Shown in pieces: positions 46,485 to 55,633 of a stretch of 64,000 nucleotides of DNA. The DNA is taken from contig JAKUPN010000001.1 of assembly GCA_022449545.1 (NCBI GenBank), positions 62,001-126,000 on the forward strand, given 5' to 3'. This DNA comes from Alphaproteobacteria bacterium (GTDB taxonomy: Bacteria > Pseudomonadota > Alphaproteobacteria > UBA6615). The notes under the pieces are model-generated. The model saw only the letters and a program-made list of their open reading frames with translations. It was not told the DNA's origin and made no database searches. Position 1 is the first letter of the stretch; each line of letters opens with the position of its first letter. Position numbers and translations under genes: made by a program.

Positions 46485-46991
46485 ATGAAAGAGAGTGTTG
46501 AAGAAAACCCTAAAACTCAGGTATCCCCCTTACAGCTTCACAGGGAGTACGTTAATGGAGAGTGGATTGATTATAATGGACATATGAATTTGGCTTATTA
46601 TGTTTTAGCTTTTGATCATGCAACGGATGCTTTCTTCGATCACCTTGGGCTTGGAGTTGATTATCTAAAAAGTAATAATTGCTCTACTTTCACCCTAGAA
46701 GCTCACATAACATATGACAGAGAATTGATGGCAAATGACCCAATGCGTTTTGAAACTCAACTTCTGGATCATGACGCCAAACGAATTCACTACATACACA
46801 TGATGTACCATGAGGAAAAAGGTTATTTAGCTTCAACAAATGAACTGATAAGTTTGCACGTCAATATGACTAAACGTAGATCAACTCCATTACCAAACTC
46901 AGTAACTAAAAAGCTAGAAACAATAATGAAATCACATAAACTACTCCCTCGTCCAAAACAAACAGGTCAGGTGATATCTCTTGCGAAGTAA
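46485..46991 (+). CDS. hot-dog thioesterase (betainyl-CoA/carnitine-pathway type)
   Basis: 168 residues. The N-terminal REYVNGEWIDYNGHMNLAYYV carries the YNGHMN motif of 4HBT-like thioesterases; LEAHITYDRELMANDPMRFET and IHYIHMMYHEEKGYLASTNE are like the thioesterase fused to L-carnitine dehydrogenase in some bacteria. A betainyl-CoA hydrolase role is inferred from that likeness. The stop overlaps the next gene by 11 bp, and it probably shares a transcript with the upstream enolase-type gene. Confidence 0.8.
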   Translation: MKESVEENPKTQVSPLQLHREYVNGEWIDYNGHMNLAYYVLAFDHATDAFFDHLGLGVDYLKSNNCSTFTLEAHITYDRELMANDPMRFETQLLDHDAKRIHYIHMMYHEEKGYLASTNELISLHVNMTKRRSTPLPNSVTKKLETIMKSHKLLPRPKQTGQVISLAK

Positions 46992-47547
46992 AATATTATA
47001 TAAAAGAAACAAGACGGCTAAAGCTTCCCGAGTGTTAGGTTCAGTGCGAGAGCTATCGGATAAATGGGGATTAACCGAACAACTGGAGAAAGGAGAGATA
47101 TTAGGGCCTCCGTTTCGTGAAGTATTAGAATGTGCCGTAGAAATAAGCAAACGAGCTAAAATTTTAGCAGGAGCTGCATACAGTCAAGAGCGGCGGATAG
47201 TTCTTAACGTCGCCTTATTAGAAATGGGAAGGGAAAACGATCGCAATGTTACTTTTATGCATGAATGTGCACATATTTTAACTGATTTATTTTATGGACG
47301 CTCTTGTAAACACAACCAGTCATGGCGAGACATAATGCGACTACTAGGTCAAAAACCTGTTGTTAGACATAATCTTTCTTACCTTTCACGTGCTTCACAA
47401 GCGGTTGTGGCTTGGCAATGCAACAACTGCATTAAAAAATACTATTTTGTGAGAAGACCACGCCGTAATCCGTCAAAATGTTTTTGCCAATCTTGTGGCC
47501 CTGAGCTAGGTCATCTTAAAGTTATACCTGTTTCTTCTGACAATTAA
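46981..47547 (+). CDS. SprT-like zinc-binding protein
   Basis: 188 residues. The metalloprotease motif is H94-E-C-A-H98 (FMHECAHIL) with a possible third ligand H111 (CKHNQSW). The C-terminal zinc ribbon has WQCNNC and CFCQSC. This layout is that of SprT/Spartan-like domains, which cut proteins bound to DNA in eukaryotes; bacterial roles are poorly known. The start is TTG inside the thioesterase gene (11-bp overlap). Another start would not change the domain call. The next gene encodes a coiled-coil protein 6 bp downstream. Confidence 0.87.
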   Translation: MRSKILYKRNKTAKASRVLGSVRELSDKWGLTEQLEKGEILGPPFREVLECAVEISKRAKILAGAAYSQERRIVLNVALLEMGRENDRNVTFMHECAHILTDLFYGRSCKHNQSWRDIMRLLGQKPVVRHNLSYLSRASQAVVAWQCNNCIKKYYFVRRPRRNPSKCFCQSCGPELGHLKVIPVSSDN

Positions 47548-47553
47548 AGTTCT

Positions 47554-47997
47554 ATGAATAAAAGTTCACAGACCATCGAAAGAAAGTTTCCCATCGAACT
47601 TAGAATCGTAGTTTGGGAATTTGTAAGAATTATGGTGCAACTTGAAAAATCGACGAAATCTAAAAACCATAAAAATTCTTTATCGATTTACCATGCTTGG
47701 CTACCTGCATGGCACGAAATAGACGATCGTCTAACAGAATCTGGTAAAAAGGATGTGTCAGAATTTTCCGAACTAATGATGGAAAAAGAGGTTTTATTAC
47801 AATGTAGAAGTAATAAACAACTGAATGAATTATATAGAGTACTTGAGAATGTTATAAATCAGCTTAAGGTAGAAACAAGACTAGCCTCTGGAAACGCAGA
47901 AAAATTAACCAGTCTAAGATATGAAAAAAGTGAGCTAGAAACACTTCTAAGAAAAACACGAAGAATGAGAAAGTCGCCGAATAGAAATAAACGTTGA
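47554..47997 (+). CDS. small coiled-coil protein of unknown function
   Basis: 147 residues. No known domain recognised. The C-terminal half (LNELYRVLENVINQLKVETRL and RYEKSELETLLRKTRRMRKS) looks like a long amphipathic helix or coiled coil ending in a strongly basic tail, suitable for nucleic acid binding. It starts 6 bp after the SprT-like gene on the same strand, so the two are probably co-expressed. It is convergent with the 6PGDH-like gene. Confidence 0.65.
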   Translation: MNKSSQTIERKFPIELRIVVWEFVRIMVQLEKSTKSKNHKNSLSIYHAWLPAWHEIDDRLTESGKKDVSEFSELMMEKEVLLQCRSNKQLNELYRVLENVINQLKVETRLASGNAEKLTSLRYEKSELETLLRKTRRMRKSPNRNKR

Positions 47998-48013
47998 CTA
48001 TAAAACAAGCCCC

Positions 48014-48919
48014 TTAAGACTGGTTGGATTCTTCGGGATTTATTCTTATCATCTCTGCAAATATATTAATTGCCTCATCTAAAGTCCTACTTCTATCTGC
48101 ATTTTCAACTGTCTCTATAGCCAATGGTGATTCGGACAATAAACTAAAAATCTCTGCAGCTCCTCGGTGAAAACCTCCGGGAAGTTGAGAAACTTCAAGA
48201 GTATTTCTTATTTCATTCATCTCTCCAATCCAGCGTCTCGCGTCAGTACTTAGCCACGGAATGCGGTTATTCATCCTATTAAAAGCCTCTGGCTGACTTT
48301 CCGAGAACTCAGTCTTTAACTCTTCATAAACGCCTAATTGTTTTCCAGCTAACAAAACTGCCGTATCCAACGTCATTGTTCCTTTAGTTAGAGCCGCGTA
48401 ACACATTTTTAAAGCTGAAGATCGGGCCCAATCCTTACCCAATGATATTATTTTTAGGTTTTCTCCCCCAAGTGGAAGAATCTGCTCAGCATACTTACCA
48501 GAAACATATAACCTAGTAGCTTCTCCCCTTCCTGGTGGTGGCCCAATTATGCCAGCATCAACGTATAAGGCACCTGCAGAACTAATTAATAACCTTATCC
48601 TTTCAGAGGTGGAGGGAGCGATTGCATTACATTCAGCGTAGAGAGGTTCTACCTTCAAATCCTGAATAATTTTCATAACTTCATTAGCAAAAACTTCGGC
48701 CTCACTAGGAGGCATTATCGAAAGTATTAGATCAGATTCATTGACCACCATATGAAGATCTCGTAAGTCTTCAATTCCAGCTTTGAAACAGAGATCACGA
48801 GTCCGATCACTTCGTCCGTTTAAAGATGTAATTACCCTATATTTATTCTTTAATAGTACTTTTCCTATCTCATTACCCATATCGCCAGGGCTCATCAAAC
48901 CAATAGTTTTTATGGCCAC
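48014..48919 (-). CDS. NAD(P)-dependent 6-phosphogluconate dehydrogenase-like reductase (DUF1932)
   Basis: 301 residues. The nucleotide-binding start is TIGLMSPGDMGNEIGKVL, and the NAD(P) domain runs to about 165. LSIMPPSEAEVFANEV and DAGIIGPPPGRGEATRLYVSG follow as in beta-hydroxyacid dehydrogenases with the C-terminal DUF1932 domain (about 195-265). The lysine of KMCYAALTKG is in the place of the family's catalytic Lys. Substrate is unknown. It is divergent from the sulfurtransferase gene. Confidence 0.85.
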   Translation of the reverse strand: MAIKTIGLMSPGDMGNEIGKVLLKNKYRVITSLNGRSDRTRDLCFKAGIEDLRDLHMVVNESDLILSIMPPSEAEVFANEVMKIIQDLKVEPLYAECNAIAPSTSERIRLLISSAGALYVDAGIIGPPPGRGEATRLYVSGKYAEQILPLGGENLKIISLGKDWARSSALKMCYAALTKGTMTLDTAVLLAGKQLGVYEELKTEFSESQPEAFNRMNNRIPWLSTDARRWIGEMNEIRNTLEVSQLPGGFHRGAAEIFSLLSESPLAIETVENADRSRTLDEAINIFAEMIRINPEESNQS

Positions 48920-49039
48920 AGAGTTTACCCTCCAAATTGATTTAATAGTAATTATTGATTTTATTGCGCCCTAAGAGTTTACTTGAGTAAATCAGTTATT
49001 CCTACGGTCAGAATAAGAATCTAATTTAGGAAACAGAAA

Positions 49040-49882
49040 ATGAAATCTAATAACCTTGTAAGTCCTGAATGGTTAATGAATAACCTAGAAAATCCAAGCA
49101 TAAGGATACTGGAATTCAATTGGAACGGTACCGATTCATATGATTCGTGGCATATACCAGGCGCACAGGGCTGGTACTGGAAAGACTGGCTTTGGGATGA
49201 AAATATTCGGGATTTTCCAACCCAAGATGATTTTGCCAGAAGGTGTTCCCTTAGCGGAATTGAAAATAAGACCAAAATAGTTTGTTATGGAGATCCTCCT
49301 CAATTTGGAACATACGGCTGGTGGGTTATAAAATTTCTTGGTCATATGGATGTATGTGTGCTGGATGGTGGTCGAGTAAAGTGGGAGAAAATGGGTTTTC
49401 CGAAATCACTTGAGCTCCCTAAGATCACTGGGGCTAATTATTTACCTAATTCCAATCGAAATAATAACATGCGTATTAGACGTGATGAAATTCTGGATAA
49501 AATTGAGGAAATTGATCAAGAAAAAATCATATTACTTGATCATAGGTCAGCGGAAGAATATCGAGGTGAAAGGGTCAATATGTTAGGGGTCCCTGATGTA
49601 GGGGCGGAAAGAGCCGGACGTATACCTGGCGCTAGGCATTTATACTTCGAAAATCTTCTAGATAAAAACATGTGCTTCAAATCTGCTGATGAGTTGTCTA
49701 GCTTGTTTGAGGCAAAAGGCGCTACAGCCGATTCAGAGATTATTTCGTACTGTCGTCTTAGTCATCGAGCTACCCTCGCATTTTTCGCAATGACCGAACT
49801 CTTAGGTTATAAAAATGTAAGAAGTTATGATGGGTCATGGACCGAGTGGGGAAGTCTTGTCGGCGTTCCAATAGAACGTTAG
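49040..49882 (+). CDS. two-domain sulfurtransferase (rhodanese, SseA-like)
   Basis: 280 residues with tandem rhodanese domains (about 5-125 and 150-275). The C-terminal domain has the active cysteine in ISYCRLSHRAT, forming the persulfide during sulfur transfer. The first domain lacks a Cys in the matching loop (VCYGDPPQFGTYGWW) as usual for the structural half. The CRLSHR loop is typical of thiosulfate sulfurtransferases; 3-mercaptopyruvate enzymes differ here. The gene has its own promoter space, divergent from the reductase gene. Confidence 0.88.
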   Translation: MKSNNLVSPEWLMNNLENPSIRILEFNWNGTDSYDSWHIPGAQGWYWKDWLWDENIRDFPTQDDFARRCSLSGIENKTKIVCYGDPPQFGTYGWWVIKFLGHMDVCVLDGGRVKWEKMGFPKSLELPKITGANYLPNSNRNNNMRIRRDEILDKIEEIDQEKIILLDHRSAEEYRGERVNMLGVPDVGAERAGRIPGARHLYFENLLDKNMCFKSADELSSLFEAKGATADSEIISYCRLSHRATLAFFAMTELLGYKNVRSYDGSWTEWGSLVGVPIER

Positions 49883-49921
49883 AACAGTATTTATTTTACT
49901 TAAAATTATTCAGGAATTATT

Positions 49922-51100
49922 ATGACTTTAACTGGACCGGGCGTTGAAAAGTTTCCTACTCTTTTTTCATCATATAAATTGAAAAACTTGAATATATCAA
50001 ATCGCTGTATTGTGTCTCCCATGACAAGAACCAGTGCAACTGAGGACGGATTGGTTACTAACCAAATAGCAGACTATTACGCTAGATATGCAAGGAGTGG
50101 TTGGGGACTAATCATTACCGAGGGTACCTATATTGATTTTCGATATAGCCAAGGTTACACATATCAGCCTGGCATAGCTGATGAACGTCAGCAAGAATCG
50201 TGGAGAAAAGTAGTCGAAGCCTCACACGCAGCCGGAACGCCTATTTTTATGCAAATATTTCACTGCGGAGCCATTAACCAAGGTAATTATTGGGTTGAGG
50301 GGTCTATAGCACCATCTGTTGTGAAACCCAAAGGCGAACAAATTCCTCGCTATCGAGGAGCGGCTGGAGGCTTTCAAACACCGAGAGAAATAACAAATGA
50401 AGAAATCGAGACTGTCGTGGAAAGTTTTGGAGAAGCAGCCAAAAGAGCAGATGAAGTAGGTTTCGATGGTATAGAAGTTCATGGGGCAAACGGTTATCTA
50501 CCTGATCAATTTCTAACAAAATACACAAATCAAAGAGAAGATGACTATGGTGGGCCAATAGAAAATCGTATTAAGTTTCATTGTAAAATAATGAACGCTG
50601 TGAGGAGCGCAGTCCCAAACAAACCTGTTGGAGTACGAATTTCTCAAACCAAAGTAAACGACTTTGAGTATAATTGGCCCGGTGGAATATCAGATGCTGA
50701 GGTTATTTTTTCGAAATTGGCAGAAACGGGAATAGACTTTATTGATTGCAGCGCCCACTTGGGCGTTACCCCTATATTTGACACTAAAAATAGTCTTTCG
50801 GGTTTAGCTAAAAAGTATTCGGGTCTTACTGTCATATCTAACGGAAAGCTACAGGATCCAATTGTAGCCGAAAAAGCTTTAATCGAAAGTGAAGGAGATT
50901 TTGTAGCTATAGGCAAAGGTGCTCTCGCTGACTTCGAGTGGCCTCTTAAAATAGCTGCAGAAAACGATCCATTTCCATTTGATCCGGGTATGATAACACC
51001 ATATGCAACTTTGGATTGTAACAAAGATTTTTGGACAAAAAATCCTGATGGAGTATCAAGTGAAATTGTAGAAGCGAGGGATGCTGGTGAGAGGGCATAA
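49922..51100 (+). CDS. Old Yellow Enzyme family NADH:flavin oxidoreductase
   Basis: 392 residues, an FMN-binding TIM barrel. NRCIVSPMTRTSATEDGLVT near the start, the active-site VEVHGANGYLPDQFLTKYTN-like segment, and RPVG...GVRIS are family features, with phosphate-binding VISNGKL and VAIGKGALADFEWPLK at the end. Most relatives reduce activated C=C bonds such as enones and nitro compounds. It is 40 bp after the sulfurtransferase gene and converges on the efflux operon. Confidence 0.9.
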   Translation: MTLTGPGVEKFPTLFSSYKLKNLNISNRCIVSPMTRTSATEDGLVTNQIADYYARYARSGWGLIITEGTYIDFRYSQGYTYQPGIADERQQESWRKVVEASHAAGTPIFMQIFHCGAINQGNYWVEGSIAPSVVKPKGEQIPRYRGAAGGFQTPREITNEEIETVVESFGEAAKRADEVGFDGIEVHGANGYLPDQFLTKYTNQREDDYGGPIENRIKFHCKIMNAVRSAVPNKPVGVRISQTKVNDFEYNWPGGISDAEVIFSKLAETGIDFIDCSAHLGVTPIFDTKNSLSGLAKKYSGLTVISNGKLQDPIVAEKALIESEGDFVAIGKGALADFEWPLKIAAENDPFPFDPGMITPYATLDCNKDFWTKNPDGVSSEIVEARDAGERA

Positions 51101-51109
51101 ATATCGTCT

Positions 51110-52648
51110 TTACTTTCCCGATTTCATAGCTAAACCTATAATAATTGATAAAGAACAAACTATAAAAAGAACAATAAAAGTATCCTTAAAACCGAACATG
51201 TTTGACTGTACGTTAATAACTTTTTCTAAGTACTGAAGCGCCATTGGCGCCTGATCTAAAACAGGTAAACCAGCGTGAGAAAGCAGATTCTTAACTTTTT
51301 CCAATAGGTCCAAAGTTTGGGGGTTTCCTGCATTTTGCAATGGAGTCAACATTTCACTAAAAAATTGTGTTCTTCTCTCTAAAAAGACAGCAAAGAGATT
51401 TACTCCAAAAGCCCCTCCAAGTTGGCGCATACAATTTACTGTTCCAGAGGCTTGAGCAACCATATCTGCTGAAACTGGTCTAAGTGCACCAACGCTCACT
51501 GCTGGAAAAACAAATGTATTGCCTATACGACCGATTAAAACCCACAAAGTCAGCAGCCAAAAACTTGTGTTCAAATCAGCAAAAGATGTCAAAAGGGCAG
51601 AAACAGCTATTAAAGCCATACCTATTGAAGACAAGAAAGCGATAGACACTTTATCGCTTAAATAACCTCCTAGAGGGAAAAGAAACACCAAAAGCACCTG
51701 CGGAAATAAGATCAAACCGGCTTGAGTAGCTGATAGCCCTTGAACAGTTTGCACAAATAGTGGAACCATATAAGTGGTAACAAAGATAGATAGGCCAAAG
51801 ACAAAACTAACAATAGCTGCCGAAGCAAATCGTAGGTTTAAAAAAAGCCTTAATTCTATTAAAGGGTCGTTTACCTTTAACTCCCAAAAAATAAAAAACA
51901 CAGAAGCAAAAATTGATGTCCAGAAGAGAAGTATAACTTCAAGAGAGCTCCAACCTAACCTCTGACCATTTACAAAAGCCGTTAGAAAACCAACTGTTAC
52001 TATCAACATTAGTATAAAACCGAGCCAATCAAACTTTGGGATTTTTATTGATCGGTCTCGACCAGGAAGGGTAAAAGGCGAAAGCAACAAGCCGATTAAA
52101 GCAAAAGGAAGGGCAACGTAAAAGGTATGACGCCAGCCATAAAAATCTACAACAATTCCGCCAAAAAGGGGAGCAACAGCGGGAGCAAGAACTGTTCCCA
52201 TGGCGAATAGTCCCATCGCTTTACCGCGTTGCTCGGGAGGAAATACTCTGAACATTGCCAACATTGAAATTGGTTGAACTATTCCAGCAGCGGCACCTTG
52301 TAAAACTCTAGAAAGAATCAAAATATCTTGGTTCGGAGATATGGCACCCAGTAATGACGCAAAAACAAATAATGTAAGTACCAATATAAATGTTAGCCTC
52401 AATCCTATTGCTTTATCTAACCAATCAATCATGAGCATTGTTGAGGTCATAGCTGCAAGAAAGGCTGTTGACATCCATTGGGCTGTTATTTGTCCCATAC
52501 CGAAGTAACCCATGATGTCAGGAATAGCAGTGTTAATTACGGTAATTGCCAGCGTAACCGCTACTCCAGATGCAATGGCGGTGATAGAGACCAGCCACCT
52601 TTGCAAGTGACTATTATGCTCTGACATTGAGCTAACCGTCGTCAGCAT
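51110..52648 (-). CDS. emrB: DHA2-family MFS efflux permease (EmrB-like)
   Basis: 512 residues with 14 predicted transmembrane helices, the DHA2 count. Drug/H+ antiporter motifs: motif A-like region after helix 2, motif C GLFAMGTVLAPAVAPLFGGI in helix 5, and the FRVFPPEQRGKAMGL loop. With EmrA and an outer-membrane channel it pumps hydrophobic compounds out. It overlaps the emrA stop by 17 bp if it starts at the track ATG; an ATG at 52627 would remove the overlap. marR-emrA-emrB is one operon. Confidence 0.93.
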   Translation of the reverse strand: MLTTVSSMSEHNSHLQRWLVSITAIASGVAVTLAITVINTAIPDIMGYFGMGQITAQWMSTAFLAAMTSTMLMIDWLDKAIGLRLTFILVLTLFVFASLLGAISPNQDILILSRVLQGAAAGIVQPISMLAMFRVFPPEQRGKAMGLFAMGTVLAPAVAPLFGGIVVDFYGWRHTFYVALPFALIGLLLSPFTLPGRDRSIKIPKFDWLGFILMLIVTVGFLTAFVNGQRLGWSSLEVILLFWTSIFASVFFIFWELKVNDPLIELRLFLNLRFASAAIVSFVFGLSIFVTTYMVPLFVQTVQGLSATQAGLILFPQVLLVFLFPLGGYLSDKVSIAFLSSIGMALIAVSALLTSFADLNTSFWLLTLWVLIGRIGNTFVFPAVSVGALRPVSADMVAQASGTVNCMRQLGGAFGVNLFAVFLERRTQFFSEMLTPLQNAGNPQTLDLLEKVKNLLSHAGLPVLDQAPMALQYLEKVINVQSNMFGFKDTFIVLFIVCSLSIIIGLAMKSGK

Positions 52649-53801
52649 CGATCTCTATATTTAATTCAACCATCATACCAGGCCGCAGATGATTGCTTCT
52701 TTGCTTAATTTCAATACGGACAGGAATACGCTGAGTAACTTTTGTAAAGTTTCCACTAGGATTGGGAGCAGGCAATAATGCAAACTGGCTGGTAGTAGCA
52801 TCTCCGATTCTAACTAATTTTCCGGAATATATTTGATTCGGATAAGCGTCCACCTGAACCGAAACCAATTGTCCAATCTTTAGATTGCGCAATCTGGTTT
52901 CTTTAATATTAGCTTCAATCCATACGTAACTGGGGTCGTGCATCAGGAAAAGTCTCTGCCCCGATTGAGCCATTTCACCCGACGATATAAAACTCTTATC
53001 AATAACTCCGTCAATCGGGCTAAATATATTAGTCTTATCTATCTGTATTTTCTTACCATCAATTTTTGCAACGAGATGTGCCTTCTGAGCCATATGTCTA
53101 GATAGCTCATGTTGCAAAACATCGATTTCATCACGTGTAATTTTTGCTGACCTCAGAGCGGCTTCTGCTACCTTGACCTTAGCAGCAGCTTTTCTCGCCT
53201 CTTGATTTTTCATTTCTACTCTAGTTTTAAGAAAACGCCATTTTTTTATGGAAATAACGCCCCTATCTTTCAAAGAATCAGCCCGATAAAAATCATCTTT
53301 AGCCAATTTAATATTTAACTGACGAGCTGAAAATTCAGCTTTAGCCGCAGCAAGTTCCGATTTTCTTTCAACTACCAAAGCTGCTGTTCTACGATCTAAC
53401 ATCTTTATCTGAGACTCAATTTGACGAATTTGTGCTAGTTTTCCATCCACTAGAAAATTGAGTTCTCTCAATTCTATTATCGCTTCCCGATCATCAATTT
53501 TAAGCAAAAGGTCTCCAGGCCTAACTTTATCCCCCTCTTTAACATTTACGCTAATAATATTGCCTGCTGCACGAGAGCTGATAGTTTTCATCTCGGTGTC
53601 AATCCGAGCGTCAACCACATGAATATTATTTATTTGATCGAGGTACCAGCTTACAGCTCCCGCAGCTGCAGCAAGGATTAACAAAAGAGTTAAACCAGCT
53701 TTAAGGTAGAATTTACTCCCCAAAGATCTCGTCTTTGGTTTTATGTTGGGATTAGTATCAGAATTATTGGAGAGTTCGCTATTGGGCATCGGTTCAACCA
53801 A
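52632..53801 (-). CDS. emrA: HlyD-family membrane fusion protein (EmrA-like)
   Basis: 389 residues. An N-terminal membrane anchor (LKAGLTLLLILAAAAGAVSWYL) is followed by a lipoyl half-motif near VNVKEGDKVRPGDLLLKIDD, a long coiled-coil hairpin (about 115-240), and the second lipoyl/beta-barrel half with FSPIDGVIDKSFISSGEMAQSG. This links the EmrB permease to the outer membrane channel. It lies between marR (10 bp) and emrB. Confidence 0.93.
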   Translation of the reverse strand: MVEPMPNSELSNNSDTNPNIKPKTRSLGSKFYLKAGLTLLLILAAAAGAVSWYLDQINNIHVVDARIDTEMKTISSRAAGNIISVNVKEGDKVRPGDLLLKIDDREAIIELRELNFLVDGKLAQIRQIESQIKMLDRRTAALVVERKSELAAAKAEFSARQLNIKLAKDDFYRADSLKDRGVISIKKWRFLKTRVEMKNQEARKAAAKVKVAEAALRSAKITRDEIDVLQHELSRHMAQKAHLVAKIDGKKIQIDKTNIFSPIDGVIDKSFISSGEMAQSGQRLFLMHDPSYVWIEANIKETRLRNLKIGQLVSVQVDAYPNQIYSGKLVRIGDATTSQFALLPAPNPSGNFTKVTQRIPVRIEIKQRSNHLRPGMMVELNIEIDADDG

Positions 53802-53811
53802 GATTGTAAGG

Positions 53812-54270
53812 TTAATTAACCTTCTTATATGAAGAAACCTTAAGACCTATATGCTTAAAAACATTTAAGCAGACGCTGATTTCTTCTTTGGTAAGGTCGC
53901 TAAGAAACTCATCTCTAAAATCATTAATCGTTGTTTTAATCTCTTCTACTAATGGTCGACCTTTCTCAGTAATTGATATAACTTTTCGTCTTCGGTCACT
54001 TTTAGATTCACGTCGCTCAATAAGGCTCATACTCTCTAAAGCATCGAGTAAACGGACTAACGTTGGTCCCTCAATACCCATACTTAAAGCAAGATCTTTT
54101 TGAGAAAGCTCTTCACTGCTTCGAGAAATATAATAGAGTGTTAACCACCGCGACTGAGTCATTCCTACAGACATCAGATGTTTGTCCACAAGGCTTCTCC
54201 AAGACCAGTAAAGTCTCGCAAGCTCAATATTAAAATTTTCTTTTTCTTCTGCATTAATAGTCATCGACAT
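53812..54270 (-). CDS. MarR-family transcriptional regulator
   Basis: 152 residues. Winged helix-turn-helix at about 30-100, with TQSRWLTLYYISRSSEELSQKDLALS, recognition helix GIEGPTLVRLLDALESMSLI and wing RRESKSDRRRKVISITEKG. MarR-type proteins repress adjacent efflux genes until a phenolic or similar ligand binds. It is first in the marR-emrA-emrB operon. Two TAGYATACTA repeats start 6 bp before its ATG and are likely its operator. Confidence 0.93.
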   Translation of the reverse strand: MSMTINAEEKENFNIELARLYWSWRSLVDKHLMSVGMTQSRWLTLYYISRSSEELSQKDLALSMGIEGPTLVRLLDALESMSLIERRESKSDRRRKVISITEKGRPLVEEIKTTINDFRDEFLSDLTKEEISVCLNVFKHIGLKVSSYKKVN

Positions 54271-54275
54271 ATACT

Positions 54276-54300
54276 TAGCATACTATTAGTTAGTATACTA
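54276..54300. promoter_or_regulatory. paired TAGYATACTA repeats, probable MarR operator
   Basis: TAGCATACTA (54276-54285) and TAGTATACTA (54291-54300) are 10-bp near-palindromes separated by TTAGT, 15 bp centre to centre. They lie immediately upstream of the marR start. Spacing and position fit an autorepression site for a MarR dimer pair; not tested. Confidence 0.5.
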
Positions 54301-54422
54301 TCCTAATCTACATTTATTCTCTTTTGGTATGATTATTGCAATTTAGTAGCTTTAAATTCCGTATCTTTGTCTCTATTGTTCAGGTAATAATCTCTATAAA
54401 TAATTCAAAGGGAGTTCCAAGA

Positions 54423-55631
54423 ATGGCTGAAGCATTTATATGTGATGCAGTTCGCACACCGTTCGGACGTTATGGTGGAAGCCTATCAGAAGTGAGAACC
54501 GACGATCTTGCCGCCACCCCACTGAAGGCTCTTGTTACCCGAAATGAAAAAGTTGATTGGGAAGCTGTAGATGACGTCATTTATGGTTGTGTAAACCAAG
54601 CCGGAGAGGATAATCGTAATGTTGCCAGAATGGCCTCATTACTGTCCGGACTGCCAACTTCGGTCACTGGCGCCACAGTAAATAGGCTTTGTGGTTCAGG
54701 TCTTGAAGCATTAACAGCAGCTGCAAGATCAATTAGAACGGGCGAAGCGGAAGTAGTTATCGCCGGAGGTGTAGAGAGCATGTCGAGAGCTCCTTTCGTC
54801 ATGCCAAAGGCAACATCAGCCTATAGTAGAAATACAAAAATAGAAGATACAACTATAGGATGGAGATTTGTTAATCCCAAAATGAAGCAAGAGTACGGAA
54901 TAGATTCTATGCCAGAAACTGCTGAGAATGTTGCAGTTGAGTTCCAAATTAATCGTAAAGACCAAGACTCATTTGCCTTTAGATCCCAACAAAGAGCTAA
55001 AAATGCACAAAGTAATGGACGTCTCTCAAGAGAGATCATACCTGTAAGTGTACCTAAAAGACGAAGTGAGCCAGTTATAGTTGACGCTGATGAGCACCCT
55101 AGAGGAGACACAACCCTGGATGTTTTGGCAAAATTACCAACACCATTTAGAGAAGATGGAACGGTAACCGCTGGAAATGCATCAGGCGTAAATGATGGGG
55201 CCTGCGCCATGATAATAGCTTCGGAGGATGCAATAAATAAATACAGTCTTAATCCCTTAGCCAGAATTTTAGGAACAGCAACTGCAGGTGTACCTCCCAG
55301 AATCATGGGCTTTGGTCCAGCGCCGGCAACAAGAAAACTTTTAGAACACCTCAAAATTAAAGTCAGTGATATAGGAGTGATTGAATTAAATGAAGCTTTT
55401 GCCGCTCAAGCTTTAGCCGTGACACGAGACCTAGGTCTTCCCGATGATGCAGAACATGTAAACCCTAACGGAGGAGCAATAGCGCTAGGACATCCTCTTG
55501 GAGCAAGTGGCGGCCGCCTGGCAATGACAGCAGCATATGAATTGCTGGATCGTAATGAAAAATATGCACTGTGTACGATGTGTATAGGGGTGGGGCAGGG
55601 AATCGCTACTTTGTTGGAAAGAGCTGCGTAA
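54423..55631 (+). CDS. pcaF: 3-oxoadipyl-CoA thiolase / acetyl-CoA acyltransferase
   Basis: The track starts at 54336; I use the ATG at 54423 preceded by AGGGAG, giving 402 residues starting [19 protein letters not shown]. The thiolase cysteine is in [12 protein letters not shown], with [18 protein letters not shown] (His) and [10 protein letters not shown] (second Cys). The [15 protein letters not shown] start and [18 protein letters not shown] are typical of PcaF, which splits 3-oxoadipyl-CoA to succinyl-CoA and acetyl-CoA. No other pca gene is in view, so a general thiolase remains possible. It stops 2 bp from the convergent flavoprotein gene. Confidence 0.87.
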   Translation: MAEAFICDAVRTPFGRYGGSLSEVRTDDLAATPLKALVTRNEKVDWEAVDDVIYGCVNQAGEDNRNVARMASLLSGLPTSVTGATVNRLCGSGLEALTAAARSIRTGEAEVVIAGGVESMSRAPFVMPKATSAYSRNTKIEDTTIGWRFVNPKMKQEYGIDSMPETAENVAVEFQINRKDQDSFAFRSQQRAKNAQSNGRLSREIIPVSVPKRRSEPVIVDADEHPRGDTTLDVLAKLPTPFREDGTVTAGNASGVNDGACAMIIASEDAINKYSLNPLARILGTATAGVPPRIMGFGPAPATRKLLEHLKIKVSDIGVIELNEAFAAQALAVTRDLGLPDDAEHVNPNGGAIALGHPLGASGGRLAMTAAYELLDRNEKYALCTMCIGVGQGIATLLERAA

Positions 55632-55633
55632 GT

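Noticed and set aside
54821-55354. 177-codon minus-strand ORF in pcaF
   Set aside because: It is antisense to a complete thiolase gene with conserved active-site residues and has no features of its own.
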